From: Thermoprotei archaeon
Lineage (GTDB): Archaea; Thermoproteota; Thermoprotei; Thermoproteales; B15-G16
DNA length: 49,045 nucleotides
Assembly: GCA_003649205.1 (NCBI GenBank)
Contig: QMRC01000014.1
Location: 1-49,045 of the forward strand
Reading direction: 5' to 3'
Below are positions 1 through 8,402 of the stretch, one piece after another (the first letter of the stretch is position 1; every line of letters starts with the position of its first letter). The position numbers and the translations under genes were made by a program. The notes beneath the pieces were generated by a model. The model was not told where the DNA came from, ran no database searches, and was given only the letters and a program-made list of their open reading frames with translations.

Positions 1-50
1 ATGCGGGACTGTGGATCCCGTGAGCCCGGGTTCAAATCCCGGCCGCGGCC
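1..50 (+). tRNA. tRNA-His (GTG anticodon), 3' part, cut by the left edge
   Basis: Anticodon arm: stem 4-8 pairs with 16-20 around the loop CTGTGGA (9-15), giving anticodon GTG (His). T-arm: CCGGG at 26-30, loop TTCAAAT, CCCGG at 38-42. The acceptor 3' strand is 43-49, and base 50 is C, the discriminator typical of tRNA-His (pairs with G-1). The 5' acceptor strand and D-arm lie outside the window. CCA is not encoded directly after base 50. Confidence 0.9.
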
Positions 51-89
51 GGTTGGGGCACCCGGGGTCAAACCCGGCCCCAACCGCCA
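51..89 (+). other. tRNA-like minihelix (acceptor stem plus T-arm) behind tRNA-His
   Basis: Directly after tRNA-His, GGTTGGGG (51-58) pairs with CCCCAACC (78-85). Inside it CCGGG (62-66) pairs with CCCGG (73-77) around the loop GTCAAA, which resembles a T-loop one base short. GCCA follows at 86-89. The D and anticodon arms are replaced by three bases (59-61). No T-run follows, so a simple terminator is less likely. It may be a tRNA remnant or a structured 3' trailer. Function is inferred only. Confidence 0.4.
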
Positions 90-120
90 AATACCTCTAT
101 GAATTCACCTCCTCCGGTTA

Positions 121-261
121 TAGCACCCCTCTAAGCTCATAGCAGAGCACAGAATAATATGCTACACTAGTCCTCGATACTAGTGAGTCATCAAGTATCC
201 CTCATGGTAACTAGCAAGTCGTGCCCTTTCTAAAGTCTACGAGAGTGCTTTAATGAGGGAT
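121..261. other. hairpin-rich noncoding region, possible structured RNA
   Basis: No gene fits between the tRNA end and the ORF at 291. Three nested or successive inverted repeats are visible. TAGCA (121-125) pairs with TGCTA (160-164). CACTAGT (165-171) pairs with ACTAGTG (179-185) around a 7-base loop. ATCCCTCAT (197-205) pairs with ATGAGGGAT (253-261), with further short AGCA/TGCT and TCGT/ACGA helices inside. The last could form an extended hairpin of 65 bases just upstream of the LAGLIDADG gene. Confidence 0.3.
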
Positions 262-290
262 GTTAATGTCCTTAAATTGACACATGTTAC

Positions 291-1490
291 GTGTATGGGT
301 GTGTTCTCTTGCGTGTTCTTAGATTGAGAGGCCAATCAGTCGATCAATACGCTAGGGATCTCTTTACTGAAGTGAGGAATTTAATTGATAAGTTGGTTCA
401 GAAGTATGGTTTGAGACTGGATAGCATTCGATCACATATTGAGTACTCAAGACCTAGGTACTTCGTCAAGGAGGAAAGTTCATCTGAGAGAGCTATTGCT
501 GTGGGTAGCTTACTAGATGAGCTTAGGAGTCGATGTAGGGAGATCTTACCAGAGAGAATAGTGGTTGAGGATTGTAGTAAGAGATCTTTAGCATATAGAA
601 TTGGTCTCATACTAGCTGACGGTTATGTTGCTGATGATGCTAAGATAGTATTCTCAACAACTAACTACACATTACTTGCAATATTACTCAAGTCCTTCGG
701 CGAAGTGTATGTGAAAGGTGCGTCAACGGCTTGTGTAATGGTTACAGGAGAAGTTAAACCTGTACTCTCATTTCATGTACTGGATAGGGATGCCGTTAGG
801 TTAATGGGGAGAGTGATCGGTGGTGAGGTACCTTTCAATTCTGCTATTGAGTTTGCTGATTTCTTGAGTGGTCTCATTGATGGTGATGGTACTGTTGATG
901 GTTTTAGGTCTGTTATTAGGTTGTGGTGTTGTGAGGAGAAGTTACGTAGGTTTCTTCACGTTCTTGAGGAGTGTAGTAGGCGTGGTTACTTTGACTATGT
1001 TGTTCGTGTTGATGAGGTTCGTGATGGTTCTAAGTTGCTTAGAGTTGACTTCTCTGAACAGTCTATGAGGGAAAGCTGTTTTCTCTACTTACTGGAGCTT
1101 CTTCATCCTGAGAAGTCCTCTGCTCTCAAGAGGATTCGTGGTACTTACCTCAGTAGGGATTCTGTAGCTAGGGTACTGAGTCATCTCAATATTCGCTTTG
1201 TTGAGAAGGTTAATCCGTTTACTGGTGGTGTGAGTAGGAGGATTGAGCTTAGGTTCACGAAGTATAGAGATGAGGTTATTGAATTCCTTACACAGGTACT
1301 TGGAATTCCAAGAGATAGGGTTAAAGTTCGTTCTCTTGGTAGTGGTAGGAAGTGTGTAGCTGTATCAGTTAGTAGGTATCACGTTGATTGGTGTTTAAAG
1401 ATCTTGAAGTTTCTTGAGAAATTCAATCTACGTAGTAGACTTGAGAAACTTAGTGAAGGTGTAAGGTTACTCAGTGAAGATCTTACTTAA
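291..1490 (+). CDS. LAGLIDADG-family homing endonuclease-like protein, free-standing
   Basis: 399 aa. Two LAGLIDADG-like motifs are visible: IGLILADGYV at about residues 104-113 and LSGLIDGDGTV at about 192-202, each keeping the acidic residue that coordinates metal (D110, D199). Spacing near 88 residues fits a single-chain two-motif enzyme. The first 100 residues are an extension I do not recognise. Such proteins cut DNA at intron or intein sites or act as RNA maturases. Here the gene is not inside an intron or another gene; it follows a tRNA-His gene. The GTG at 291 is the longest start, and TTG at 309 is possible. Codons end mainly in T, unlike the RNA polymerase genes. It is convergent with the next gene, 10 bases away. 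Confidence 0.75.
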   Translation: MYGCVLLRVLRLRGQSVDQYARDLFTEVRNLIDKLVQKYGLRLDSIRSHIEYSRPRYFVKEESSSERAIAVGSLLDELRSRCREILPERIVVEDCSKRSLAYRIGLILADGYVADDAKIVFSTTNYTLLAILLKSFGEVYVKGASTACVMVTGEVKPVLSFHVLDRDAVRLMGRVIGGEVPFNSAIEFADFLSGLIDGDGTVDGFRSVIRLWCCEEKLRRFLHVLEECSRRGYFDYVVRVDEVRDGSKLLRVDFSEQSMRESCFLYLLELLHPEKSSALKRIRGTYLSRDSVARVLSHLNIRFVEKVNPFTGGVSRRIELRFTKYRDEVIEFLTQVLGIPRDRVKVRSLGSGRKCVAVSVSRYHVDWCLKILKFLEKFNLRSRLEKLSEGVRLLSEDLT

Positions 1491-1500
1491 TTGTCCTCCT

Positions 1501-1989
1501 CTAGGTCCTCACCTTACTTATATAGTTCTTGAGCTTCTGTACTAGTTTCAAGACATCTTCTCTATGTACTTCGAACTCTATCTTCTTCAGGAATCCGTGG
1601 TGGTAATTGGCGTGTAGTCTTTCAGCACTTGCAAATAATCTAGGTAGTTCCCTATCACCTGTTTTCTCCGTTACGTGACTAATTATTTCGTTGAAGTGTA
1701 TGTGCTTGTAGTGTGGTAGTTCTTCTAGTTCGCCTATGATGCTTAGTAGTGTGGTTACAGTACCCCAGTACTTTTCACTTGCTTGTATTAAATCGCCTTT
1801 CTTGTAGAAATCTTCTGCTTCCTTCATGTATTTTTCGTGCAATTTCTCGTAGATTCTGATTCTAGTTTCGGAGTTTGTGACATCAGTAACTAGTTCTAGT
1901 ATGAGCTCTGGTATTGTCTTACCTAGGTTACGTGCTTTCCTATGTAGTAACTCACGTAATTCCTCTGGTATCTCAATTTCTGTATTCAC
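1501..1989 (-). CDS. PaREP1-family protein
   Basis: 162 aa, GTG start at 1989 preceded by AGGTGA with 6-base spacing. Residues 1-35 look like a ribbon-helix or short helical N-terminus. From about residue 50 the EAEDFYKKGDLIQASEKYWG stretch is the signature of the archaeal PaREP1 family (acidic helix, GD, ASEKxWG). These are helical, HEPN-like proteins common in crenarchaea, often in many copies; their role is not established, with suggested links to mobile or toxin-antitoxin-like elements. It is divergent from the dehydrogenase gene, with about 70 bases between them. Confidence 0.8.
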   Translation of the reverse strand: MNTEIEIPEELRELLHRKARNLGKTIPELILELVTDVTNSETRIRIYEKLHEKYMKEAEDFYKKGDLIQASEKYWGTVTTLLSIIGELEELPHYKHIHFNEIISHVTEKTGDRELPRLFASAERLHANYHHGFLKKIEFEVHREDVLKLVQKLKNYISKVRT

Positions 1990-2059
1990 GGCACTTCACC
2001 TATCATTGAATTACGTTGAAATTACTAATTTAGTTCTCTGCTCTAAACGTAGTTACTCG

Positions 2060-3058
2060 GTGAGTACTTTGCTTGCTGCTAGGTTATATGGTGCTAGGGA
2101 TCTTCGTCTTGAGGATGTCCCTACTCCTGAAGTTCCTGAGGGTTGGGTTTTAGTTAGGACTCTTGCTGTTGGTATTTGTGGTACTGATAAGGCTTTTTAC
2201 CTAGGTACCTACCCTCTTTTCAAGGTTCCTCTAGTTCCTGGTCATGAGGTTTGTGGTGTAGTTGTTGGGGGTCCTAGGGATTTGGTTGGTAGGAGGGTTG
2301 TTCCTGAGATTAACTTCTCCTGTGGTAGGTGTTCTCTCTGTAGGTTGGGTCTCTACACTCATTGTCCTCACAAGAGGACTCTCGGTATTGACTTCGATGG
2401 TGGTATGGCTGAGTACTTCGTAGCTCCTGTATCTGCTCTACACTTCGTCGATGACCTTGATCCTGTCGTTGCTACTGCTGTTGAGCCTCTAGCTGCTGTA
2501 CTTAATGCTCTTGAGCAGTATCCACCTAAACCTCACATGAAGGTTGCTGTTCTCGGTAGTGGTAATCTAGCTATACTCACTATTCAGGTTCTGAAGTGCT
2601 TTGGTGTTTTGGATGTTGCTGCTATTGCTAGGGATGATAGTCCTAAGGTTAAGTACCTACGTGAGCTAGGTGTTGAGGTTGTTACTCTTAGTCAGTTGAG
2701 TGACTACGTTAAGAGGTGTACTCCTGAAGGTCTTGGTTTTGATATGGTGTTTGAGGTTACTGGTTCTCCTCAAGGTCTTGAACTAGCTATTGACATTACT
2801 AGGCCTAGGGGTGTCATTCACTTGAAGTCTACTCCAGGTGCTAGATCCTGTATTGATTCTACGAGAGCTGTTGTCAAGGAGCTTAAGATAATTGGTACTA
2901 GGTGTGGTACCTTTAGGGAATTTAATAAGGCTATTGAGTTAATTAGAGGAGGTATCGTTAGACCTATTGTGACAAGTACCGTGAAGTTGAGGAGCGTAGT
3001 AGAGGCTTTTGAGAGGTCACTTCGTAGGGAGGAGGTTAAGGTCGTAGTAATTCCTTAG
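2060..3058 (+). CDS. zinc-dependent alcohol dehydrogenase-like protein (MDR family)
   Basis: 332 aa from GTG 2060 (TTG 2069 possible); the reading frame extends upstream across the PaREP1 gene, but the conserved N-terminus ARLYGARDLRLEDVPTPE begins right after GTG. Catalytic zinc motifs: ICGTDKA and GHEVCG. The structural zinc loop has four Cys in CGRCSLCRLGLYTHC. Glu in AVEPLAAV is the usual third zinc ligand. The Rossmann motif is GSGNLA, near residue 175. It oxidises an alcohol or polyol with NAD(P); the sugar-, sorbitol- or threonine-dehydrogenase subfamilies cannot be told apart by eye. The length fits the family. It stands alone upstream of the flippase. Confidence 0.85.
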   Translation: MSTLLAARLYGARDLRLEDVPTPEVPEGWVLVRTLAVGICGTDKAFYLGTYPLFKVPLVPGHEVCGVVVGGPRDLVGRRVVPEINFSCGRCSLCRLGLYTHCPHKRTLGIDFDGGMAEYFVAPVSALHFVDDLDPVVATAVEPLAAVLNALEQYPPKPHMKVAVLGSGNLAILTIQVLKCFGVLDVAAIARDDSPKVKYLRELGVEVVTLSQLSDYVKRCTPEGLGFDMVFEVTGSPQGLELAIDITRPRGVIHLKSTPGARSCIDSTRAVVKELKIIGTRCGTFREFNKAIELIRGGIVRPIVTSTVKLRSVVEAFERSLRREEVKVVVIP

Positions 3059-3122
3059 CAATATATTAAACCATGTTTTATTTTTGGTTTACTCACTACC
3101 TCTGTGCTGTGTGGGTTGAGAC

Positions 3123-4619
3123 ATGGTTAGGATAGTGTATGCGACTTTCATGAACTACGTCTTTAGCTTTGTTGAGGCTGTTATCAGCTTTCTCTTTGTG
3201 GTGCTAATTATTAGGAGGTTGTCCTTTAGCGATTTTGCTAACTGGATTCTCATCACTACCTACATCTCTTACGTGCTATTTCTAGCTGCTATATGTGATT
3301 ACTGGATTCCTAGGTATGTAGCTAGGGGGGTCAATGTCTCTAAGACAGGTATCGTGTTGATGTTACTGCTTGGTTTAGCTGCAACAGCTGTGTACTCTGT
3401 TGTAGGGTATGCTTTAGCTTTGACGTTTGGTCATGACATTGTTGCTACTCTGCTAGCTTCCTTCATTGTCCTGCTGATATTCCTTAATAGAGGTTTGAAC
3501 AGTATTGTCATTGGTACGAAACCTCAGTTCGCTACTCTGTGTCTTTTGGTGCAGAGAGCTACTCAGCTTGCTGTTGCTGTGTTGATGGTGTATTACCTTA
3601 GGTTTGGTGTTAGAGGTGTTGTTGTAGCGGCTATTGCTGGTTGGTGTGCATCGTGCATGGTACTCTACTCGATTACTCGTAAGTACATTTCTGAATCTAA
3701 AATTAACTACGAGATCATGGTTCTATGGATTAAGAGGGCTTGGATACCGTTGTACACATCCATCTCGGGTACCCTAATGGCGTTGGATTACACCGTTATG
3801 AGGTACATCACAGGTAGTGATGAAGTTATTGCACTGTACGGTGCTGGTGCTACATTTACAAAAGCTATTGCACTTACGGCACAGGCCATGCCTGCTCTCT
3901 ATGCAGGGATGCTGAAAGATGCTCGTGGTGAGTACCTGTACCATGCTCTCTGGGCCATGTACTTAGTAGCTATACCCTTAACAACCTTCATATACTTCAA
4001 CTCAAAGCTCATAGCAGCACTACTTGGTGTTAAGTACGTGAAGCTAGGTCCAGTACTACCTCTCTTCGCTACCATGTACATAGTCTACATAACGCATACC
4101 GCTATCACAGCAGTATTCACAGGATTAGAACGACGTGAATTAGGTACAGTATCCTCTAGAGAGCTACTGAAGACAGCACTCTTCAAGAACCCTACAGTGA
4201 ATGCTGTAGTGAATGTAGCTTACTTAGCTACACTAGCTCTCACCGTAATGTTCGTAAGAGAATTAGGAGTGTTCACAGTAGTGCTACTATGGGTACTACT
4301 CTCAACAACTAGGTATTTAGTACAGATAGTACTGAAGGAGTACCTACTCCGAAAGGACTTTAAGTTCCGAACAAACTACTTACTAATCTCCAAGTACCTA
4401 GCTAAGTTCACTCTACTCTCCGTACTCTGCTGTCTAGTAGTTAACCTAATTCCTGTAGAGTACAGCACAAGCATCTGGAAGATCACTCACTCCCTACTTA
4501 TGAGGGGAATACCGTACACCCTACTCTATGTGAGTATCACGTACTTAGTTGATGCTAGATTTAGATTACTTTGCTTAAGAGCAGTGAACATCCTAATACC
4601 TAGTAAAATACATAGGTAA
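3123..4619 (+). CDS. Wzx/MATE-type polysaccharide (lipid-linked oligosaccharide) flippase
   Basis: 498 aa, almost entirely hydrophobic, with about 12-14 membrane segments in the typical Wzx pattern. The N-terminal segment pair is followed by IIRRLSFSDFANW, like the RxLxPxxFG motif of exporters of this superfamily. Expected role: turning lipid-linked glycans across the membrane for protein N-glycosylation or cell-surface polymer. No glycosyltransferase genes are nearby. Codon choice changes inside the gene: up to about 3950 codons end mostly in T (GGT, GTT, GCT), afterwards in A (CTA, GTA, ACA). A T-rich promoter-like stretch lies at 3075-3090. Confidence 0.8.
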   Translation: MVRIVYATFMNYVFSFVEAVISFLFVVLIIRRLSFSDFANWILITTYISYVLFLAAICDYWIPRYVARGVNVSKTGIVLMLLLGLAATAVYSVVGYALALTFGHDIVATLLASFIVLLIFLNRGLNSIVIGTKPQFATLCLLVQRATQLAVAVLMVYYLRFGVRGVVVAAIAGWCASCMVLYSITRKYISESKINYEIMVLWIKRAWIPLYTSISGTLMALDYTVMRYITGSDEVIALYGAGATFTKAIALTAQAMPALYAGMLKDARGEYLYHALWAMYLVAIPLTTFIYFNSKLIAALLGVKYVKLGPVLPLFATMYIVYITHTAITAVFTGLERRELGTVSSRELLKTALFKNPTVNAVVNVAYLATLALTVMFVRELGVFTVVLLWVLLSTTRYLVQIVLKEYLLRKDFKFRTNYLLISKYLAKFTLLSVLCCLVVNLIPVEYSTSIWKITHSLLMRGIPYTLLYVSITYLVDARFRLLCLRAVNILIPSKIHR

Positions 4620-4695
4620 AATACTAGAAGTGAAGAGACATAGTAGTGGAGAAGGTCTCGATAAGGGTAGTACGTAATGCGCGTACGTAGTTCTT

Positions 4696-4710
4696 GGGAA
4701 AGGTTTATTT
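4696..4710 (+). promoter_or_regulatory. TATA/BRE promoter of the rpoH-rpoB array
   Basis: Purine-rich BRE-like GGGAAAGG followed by TTTATTT (4704-4710). Initiation would fall near 4733, giving a leader of about 45 bases to rpoH ATG 4780. AGGTGG at 4768-4773 is the ribosome binding site. Confidence 0.5.
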
Positions 4711-4779
4711 ACCCTAGTTTCGGCGTGATGTTCTGACACCTTATTCGGGGTTTCCGAGTCCTGTATTAGGTGGATTAGT

Positions 4780-5028
4780 ATGTCTGTAAAGAAGAAATTC
4801 GATGTTTTTGAACATGAGTTAGTACCGAAGCATATTCTACTCACTCGTGAGGAAGCTAAGGTAATACTCAAGAAGTTAGGTATCTACCCCTGGCAGCTTC
4901 CCTGGATTCGAGCTTCTGATCCTGCTGCTCGTGCTCTCGGTGCTAGGCCTGGTGACGTTATTATGATTATTAGGAAGAGTCCAACAGCTGGAATCTCCAT
5001 AGTGTATAGGTACGTAATTCCGGGGTGA
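4780..5028 (+). CDS. rpoH: DNA-directed RNA polymerase subunit H (RpoH/Rpb5 C-terminal type)
   Basis: 82 aa, the normal archaeal size. It matches the assembly domain of eukaryotic Rpb5: [20 protein letters not shown], then the conserved [20 protein letters not shown] and the closing IVYRYV. It sits at the lower jaw of RNA polymerase next to RpoA2. ATG 4780 has AGGTGG 6 bases upstream. It is the first gene of the array; rpoB starts 6 bases after its stop. Confidence 0.97.
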   Translation: MSVKKKFDVFEHELVPKHILLTREEAKVILKKLGIYPWQLPWIRASDPAARALGARPGDVIMIIRKSPTAGISIVYRYVIPG

Positions 5029-5034
5029 TTACCT

Positions 5035-8000
5035 GTGGGTAATGGGAAAGGTAATGTGTTTCCTACTCCAGACGATAGGTGGACACTTGTAGAGGCATTT
5101 ATTAGGGAGAAGGGATTGGTTAGACAGCATATTGAGTCATTTAATGACTTCATTGAGCGTAGGTTACAGCAGATCATTGATGAGATCAAGGTCGTTGAAA
5201 CAAACATACCTGGTCTATACATTAAGTTGGGTAAGATTGAAGTTGGTAAGCCAATGGTTAAGGAAGCTGATGGTTCAGAGAGCGAGATTACTCCAATGGA
5301 GGCAAGGCTTAGGAACCTAACATACGCAGCACCAATGTACTTAACGCTGACACTAGTCGTCAATGGTATTGAGCAGACAACCGAGAAGGTGTACATAGGT
5401 CACCTACCAATCATGGTTAAGTCCTGTAAGTGTCCACTCTCTAGAATGAGTGAAGAGGAGCTAATCAAGAGACTTGAGGATCCAAAAGATCCAGGTGGCT
5501 ACTTCATCATAAACGGCTCTGAGAGAGTACTCGTAATGCAGGAAGACCTAGCACCTAATAGAGTAATGGTTGAGGTAGGTGGTAAATCATCATCAGTAAC
5601 TCACACAGCTAAGGTACTATCAGTCACGCCAACATTCAGGACATCAGTTACCCTGGAGAGACACAAAGACGGTACACTACACGTATCGTTCCCAGCTGTA
5701 CCAGCTAAGATACCCTTCGCCGTAATGATGCGTGCACTAGGTCTAGAGAGAGACGATGAGATAGTACAGGCTGTATCGGATGACGAGACAATTCAGAAGG
5801 AGTTAATTCCATCACTACTACAGGCACAAGCAATAACGACTGTAGAGGATGCACTCGACTACATAGGTAGTAAGGTCGCGGTTGGACAGCCAAGGGAAGT
5901 ACGTATTCAAAAGGCAGAACAAGTAATCGATAGGCAGTTCCTACCTCATCTAGGTACGAAACCTGAGGATAGAATTAAGAAGGCTTACTTCCTGGCACAG
6001 ATGGCTGAGAAACTAATTGAGGTTGCGCTTGGTAGGAGGAAGACAGATGATAAGGATCACTACGCCAATAAGAGGCTTAGGCTAGCGGGTGACCTGCTAG
6101 CACAGCTATTTAGACACGTCTTCAGACAGTCATTCTGTGCTGATTTGAGGTACCAAATCGAGAGGCTTTGGAGTAAGAACAGAGAGATTTCACTAGCAAC
6201 GGTCGTCAGGGCCGATATCTTAACCGAGAAAATTAGGTACGCACTAGCAACAGGTAACTGGGTTGGTGGTAGAGTTGGTGTCAGCCAGCTACTAGACAGA
6301 ACGAACTACCTATCCACAATTAGCCATCTAAGGAGAGTAGTGTCGCCACTGAGTAGAACGCAACCGCACTTCGAAGCTAGAGACCTACACCCGACACAGT
6401 GGGGTAGACTCTGTACAAATGAGAGTCCAGAAGGTCAGAATTGCGGTCTGGTCAAGAACCTAGCTCTCTTAGCAACTGTCTCAATTGGTGTCGATGAGAG
6501 TAAGATCGAGAAGGTACTTTACAACCTAGGTGTTGTACCAATTATCGAAGCTAGGAAGAAGGGAATTAGGGGGACGAAGGTATACCTCAACGGTAGGTTA
6601 ATTGGTATTCACCTAGAGCCAGAGAAGCTAGTTACTGAGTTCAGAAAGTTGAGAAGAAGTGGTAAGATACCACCTGAAGTGAGTATAGCTTACCACAGGG
6701 ACAGGTATATCAACGAGATCTCGGTGAACTGTGACGAGGGTAGAGTACTGAGACCACTACTAGTTGTCGAGAATGGTGAGCTAAAGCTAAAGCCAGAGCA
6801 CATCGAGAAGCTGAAGAGAGGTGAGTGGTCTTGGAGCGACCTAGTTAGGAATGGTATAGTTGAGTACCTCGATGCTGAAGAGGAGGAGAATGCACTAATA
6901 GCAACAGATCCAAGCGAAATAACACCAAAGCACACTCACATGGAGATTGTACCAGCGGCAATTCTAGGTGCTGTAGCGTCAATAATACCATTTGCAGAGT
7001 ACAATCAGTCACCAAGAAACTCCTACGAAGCAGCAATGGCGAAGCAAGCACTTGGAATACCATCACTAAACTACAGATTCAGAATGGACTCAAGAATGCA
7101 CCTACTACACTACCCACAGAGACCACTAGTAACGACTAGAGCACTAGAGATCATTGGCTACAGCGAGAGGCCTGCTGGACAGAACTTAGTTATCGCGGTC
7201 ATGTCCTTCGGTGGATACAACATGGAGGACGCACTCATATTCAACAAAGCATCTATTGAGAGAGGAGTCGGTAGATCAACATTCTTCAGAACGTACGAGG
7301 CAGAGGAGAGGAAGTATCCAGGCGGTGAAGAGGATAGAATAGAGATACCAGAACCAACAGTTAGAGGTTACAGATCACCAGAAGTCTATGCTCACCTAAG
7401 CGATGATGGCATTGTTGATCCAGAGACCTACGTATCTGGTGGTGAGGTCTTAATAGGTAGGACTAGTCCACCGAGATTCTTCGGTATGTACCATGAGCTA
7501 GGTGTTGGAATGGTTAGGAGAGACACCTCCGTTACTGTGAGACGAGGCGAGAAGGGTATTGTTGATAAGGTGATCATAACTGAGACGGTTGAGGGTAACA
7601 AGCTAGTTAAGGTTAGGGTGAGAGAAACTAGAATACCTGAACTAGGTGATAAGTTCGCTTCGAGACACGGACAGAAAGGAGTTATCGGTCTGATAGTACC
7701 TATGGAGGACATGCCGTTTACTGAGGACGGTATCGTACCAGACATAATAATCAATCCACATGCATTTCCATCAAGAATGACCATTGGTCAGCTTATTGAG
7801 ACAATAGCCGGTAAGGTAGCTGCACTCGAGGGTAGGATAGTAGATGGTACACCATTCGATGGTGAGAAAGAGGAGGATCTTAGGAAGGCACTACTCAAGC
7901 TAGGTTTCAGACCAGATGGTAAGGAGGTTATGTACAATGGTATTACTGGAGAGAAGATGGTTGCAGAGATCTTCATAGGTATCGTCTACTACCAGAAGCT

Positions 8001-8385
8001 ACACCACATGGTAGCTGACAAGATACATGCTAGAGCTAGAGGACCAGTACAGATACTGACGAGACAGCCAACTGAGGGTAGGGCTAGAGAAGGTGGCTTG
8101 AGATTTGGTGAGATGGAGCGTGATTGCTTAATTGGTCACGGTACAGCACTGCTCTTGAGAGAGAGATTGCTCGAGAGCTCTGATAGGTACGTAATGTACG
8201 TATGTGAGAACTGCGGTCTCATAGCTTACTTCGATGCTAGACGTGGTATACCAGTGTGCCCAGTCTGCGGTGAGAAGGCTAAGATAGCTAAGGTTATAGT
8301 ACCGTACGCATTCAAGCTACTACTACAGGAGCTCATGAGTATGTGTATAATGCCGAGGTTAGTGCTCGGTGACGTAACTGAGTAA
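5035..8385 (+). CDS. rpoB: DNA-directed RNA polymerase subunit B, undivided
   Basis: 1116 aa; second largest catalytic subunit in one piece, as in Thermoproteota (many euryarchaea split it into B'' and B'). Protrusion and lobe domains fill the first 500 residues. The hybrid-binding region contains [15 protein letters not shown] and [15 protein letters not shown], and the C-terminal clamp has a zinc site (CENCGLI and CPVCG). GTG 5035 is the start, with rpoH ending 6 bases before. No intein interrupts it. Leu and Pro codons shift toward CTA and CCA in the conserved middle. Confidence 0.98.
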   Translation: MGNGKGNVFPTPDDRWTLVEAFIREKGLVRQHIESFNDFIERRLQQIIDEIKVVETNIPGLYIKLGKIEVGKPMVKEADGSESEITPMEARLRNLTYAAPMYLTLTLVVNGIEQTTEKVYIGHLPIMVKSCKCPLSRMSEEELIKRLEDPKDPGGYFIINGSERVLVMQEDLAPNRVMVEVGGKSSSVTHTAKVLSVTPTFRTSVTLERHKDGTLHVSFPAVPAKIPFAVMMRALGLERDDEIVQAVSDDETIQKELIPSLLQAQAITTVEDALDYIGSKVAVGQPREVRIQKAEQVIDRQFLPHLGTKPEDRIKKAYFLAQMAEKLIEVALGRRKTDDKDHYANKRLRLAGDLLAQLFRHVFRQSFCADLRYQIERLWSKNREISLATVVRADILTEKIRYALATGNWVGGRVGVSQLLDRTNYLSTISHLRRVVSPLSRTQPHFEARDLHPTQWGRLCTNESPEGQNCGLVKNLALLATVSIGVDESKIEKVLYNLGVVPIIEARKKGIRGTKVYLNGRLIGIHLEPEKLVTEFRKLRRSGKIPPEVSIAYHRDRYINEISVNCDEGRVLRPLLVVENGELKLKPEHIEKLKRGEWSWSDLVRNGIVEYLDAEEEENALIATDPSEITPKHTHMEIVPAAILGAVASIIPFAEYNQSPRNSYEAAMAKQALGIPSLNYRFRMDSRMHLLHYPQRPLVTTRALEIIGYSERPAGQNLVIAVMSFGGYNMEDALIFNKASIERGVGRSTFFRTYEAEERKYPGGEEDRIEIPEPTVRGYRSPEVYAHLSDDGIVDPETYVSGGEVLIGRTSPPRFFGMYHELGVGMVRRDTSVTVRRGEKGIVDKVIITETVEGNKLVKVRVRETRIPELGDKFASRHGQKGVIGLIVPMEDMPFTEDGIVPDIIINPHAFPSRMTIGQLIETIAGKVAALEGRIVDGTPFDGEKEEDLRKALLKLGFRPDGKEVMYNGITGEKMVAEIFIGIVYYQKLHHMVADKIHARARGPVQILTRQPTEGRAREGGLRFGEMERDCLIGHGTALLLRERLLESSDRYVMYVCENCGLIAYFDARRGIPVCPVCGEKAKIAKVIVPYAFKLLLQELMSMCIMPRLVLGDVTE

Positions 8386-8402
8386 GAGAGGAGGTGAGAG
8401 AG

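Noticed and set aside
51..89. Intrinsic terminator after tRNA-His
   Set aside because: The GC-rich hairpin has no T-run behind it, and archaeal termination does not depend on such hairpins; tRNA-like features explain it better.
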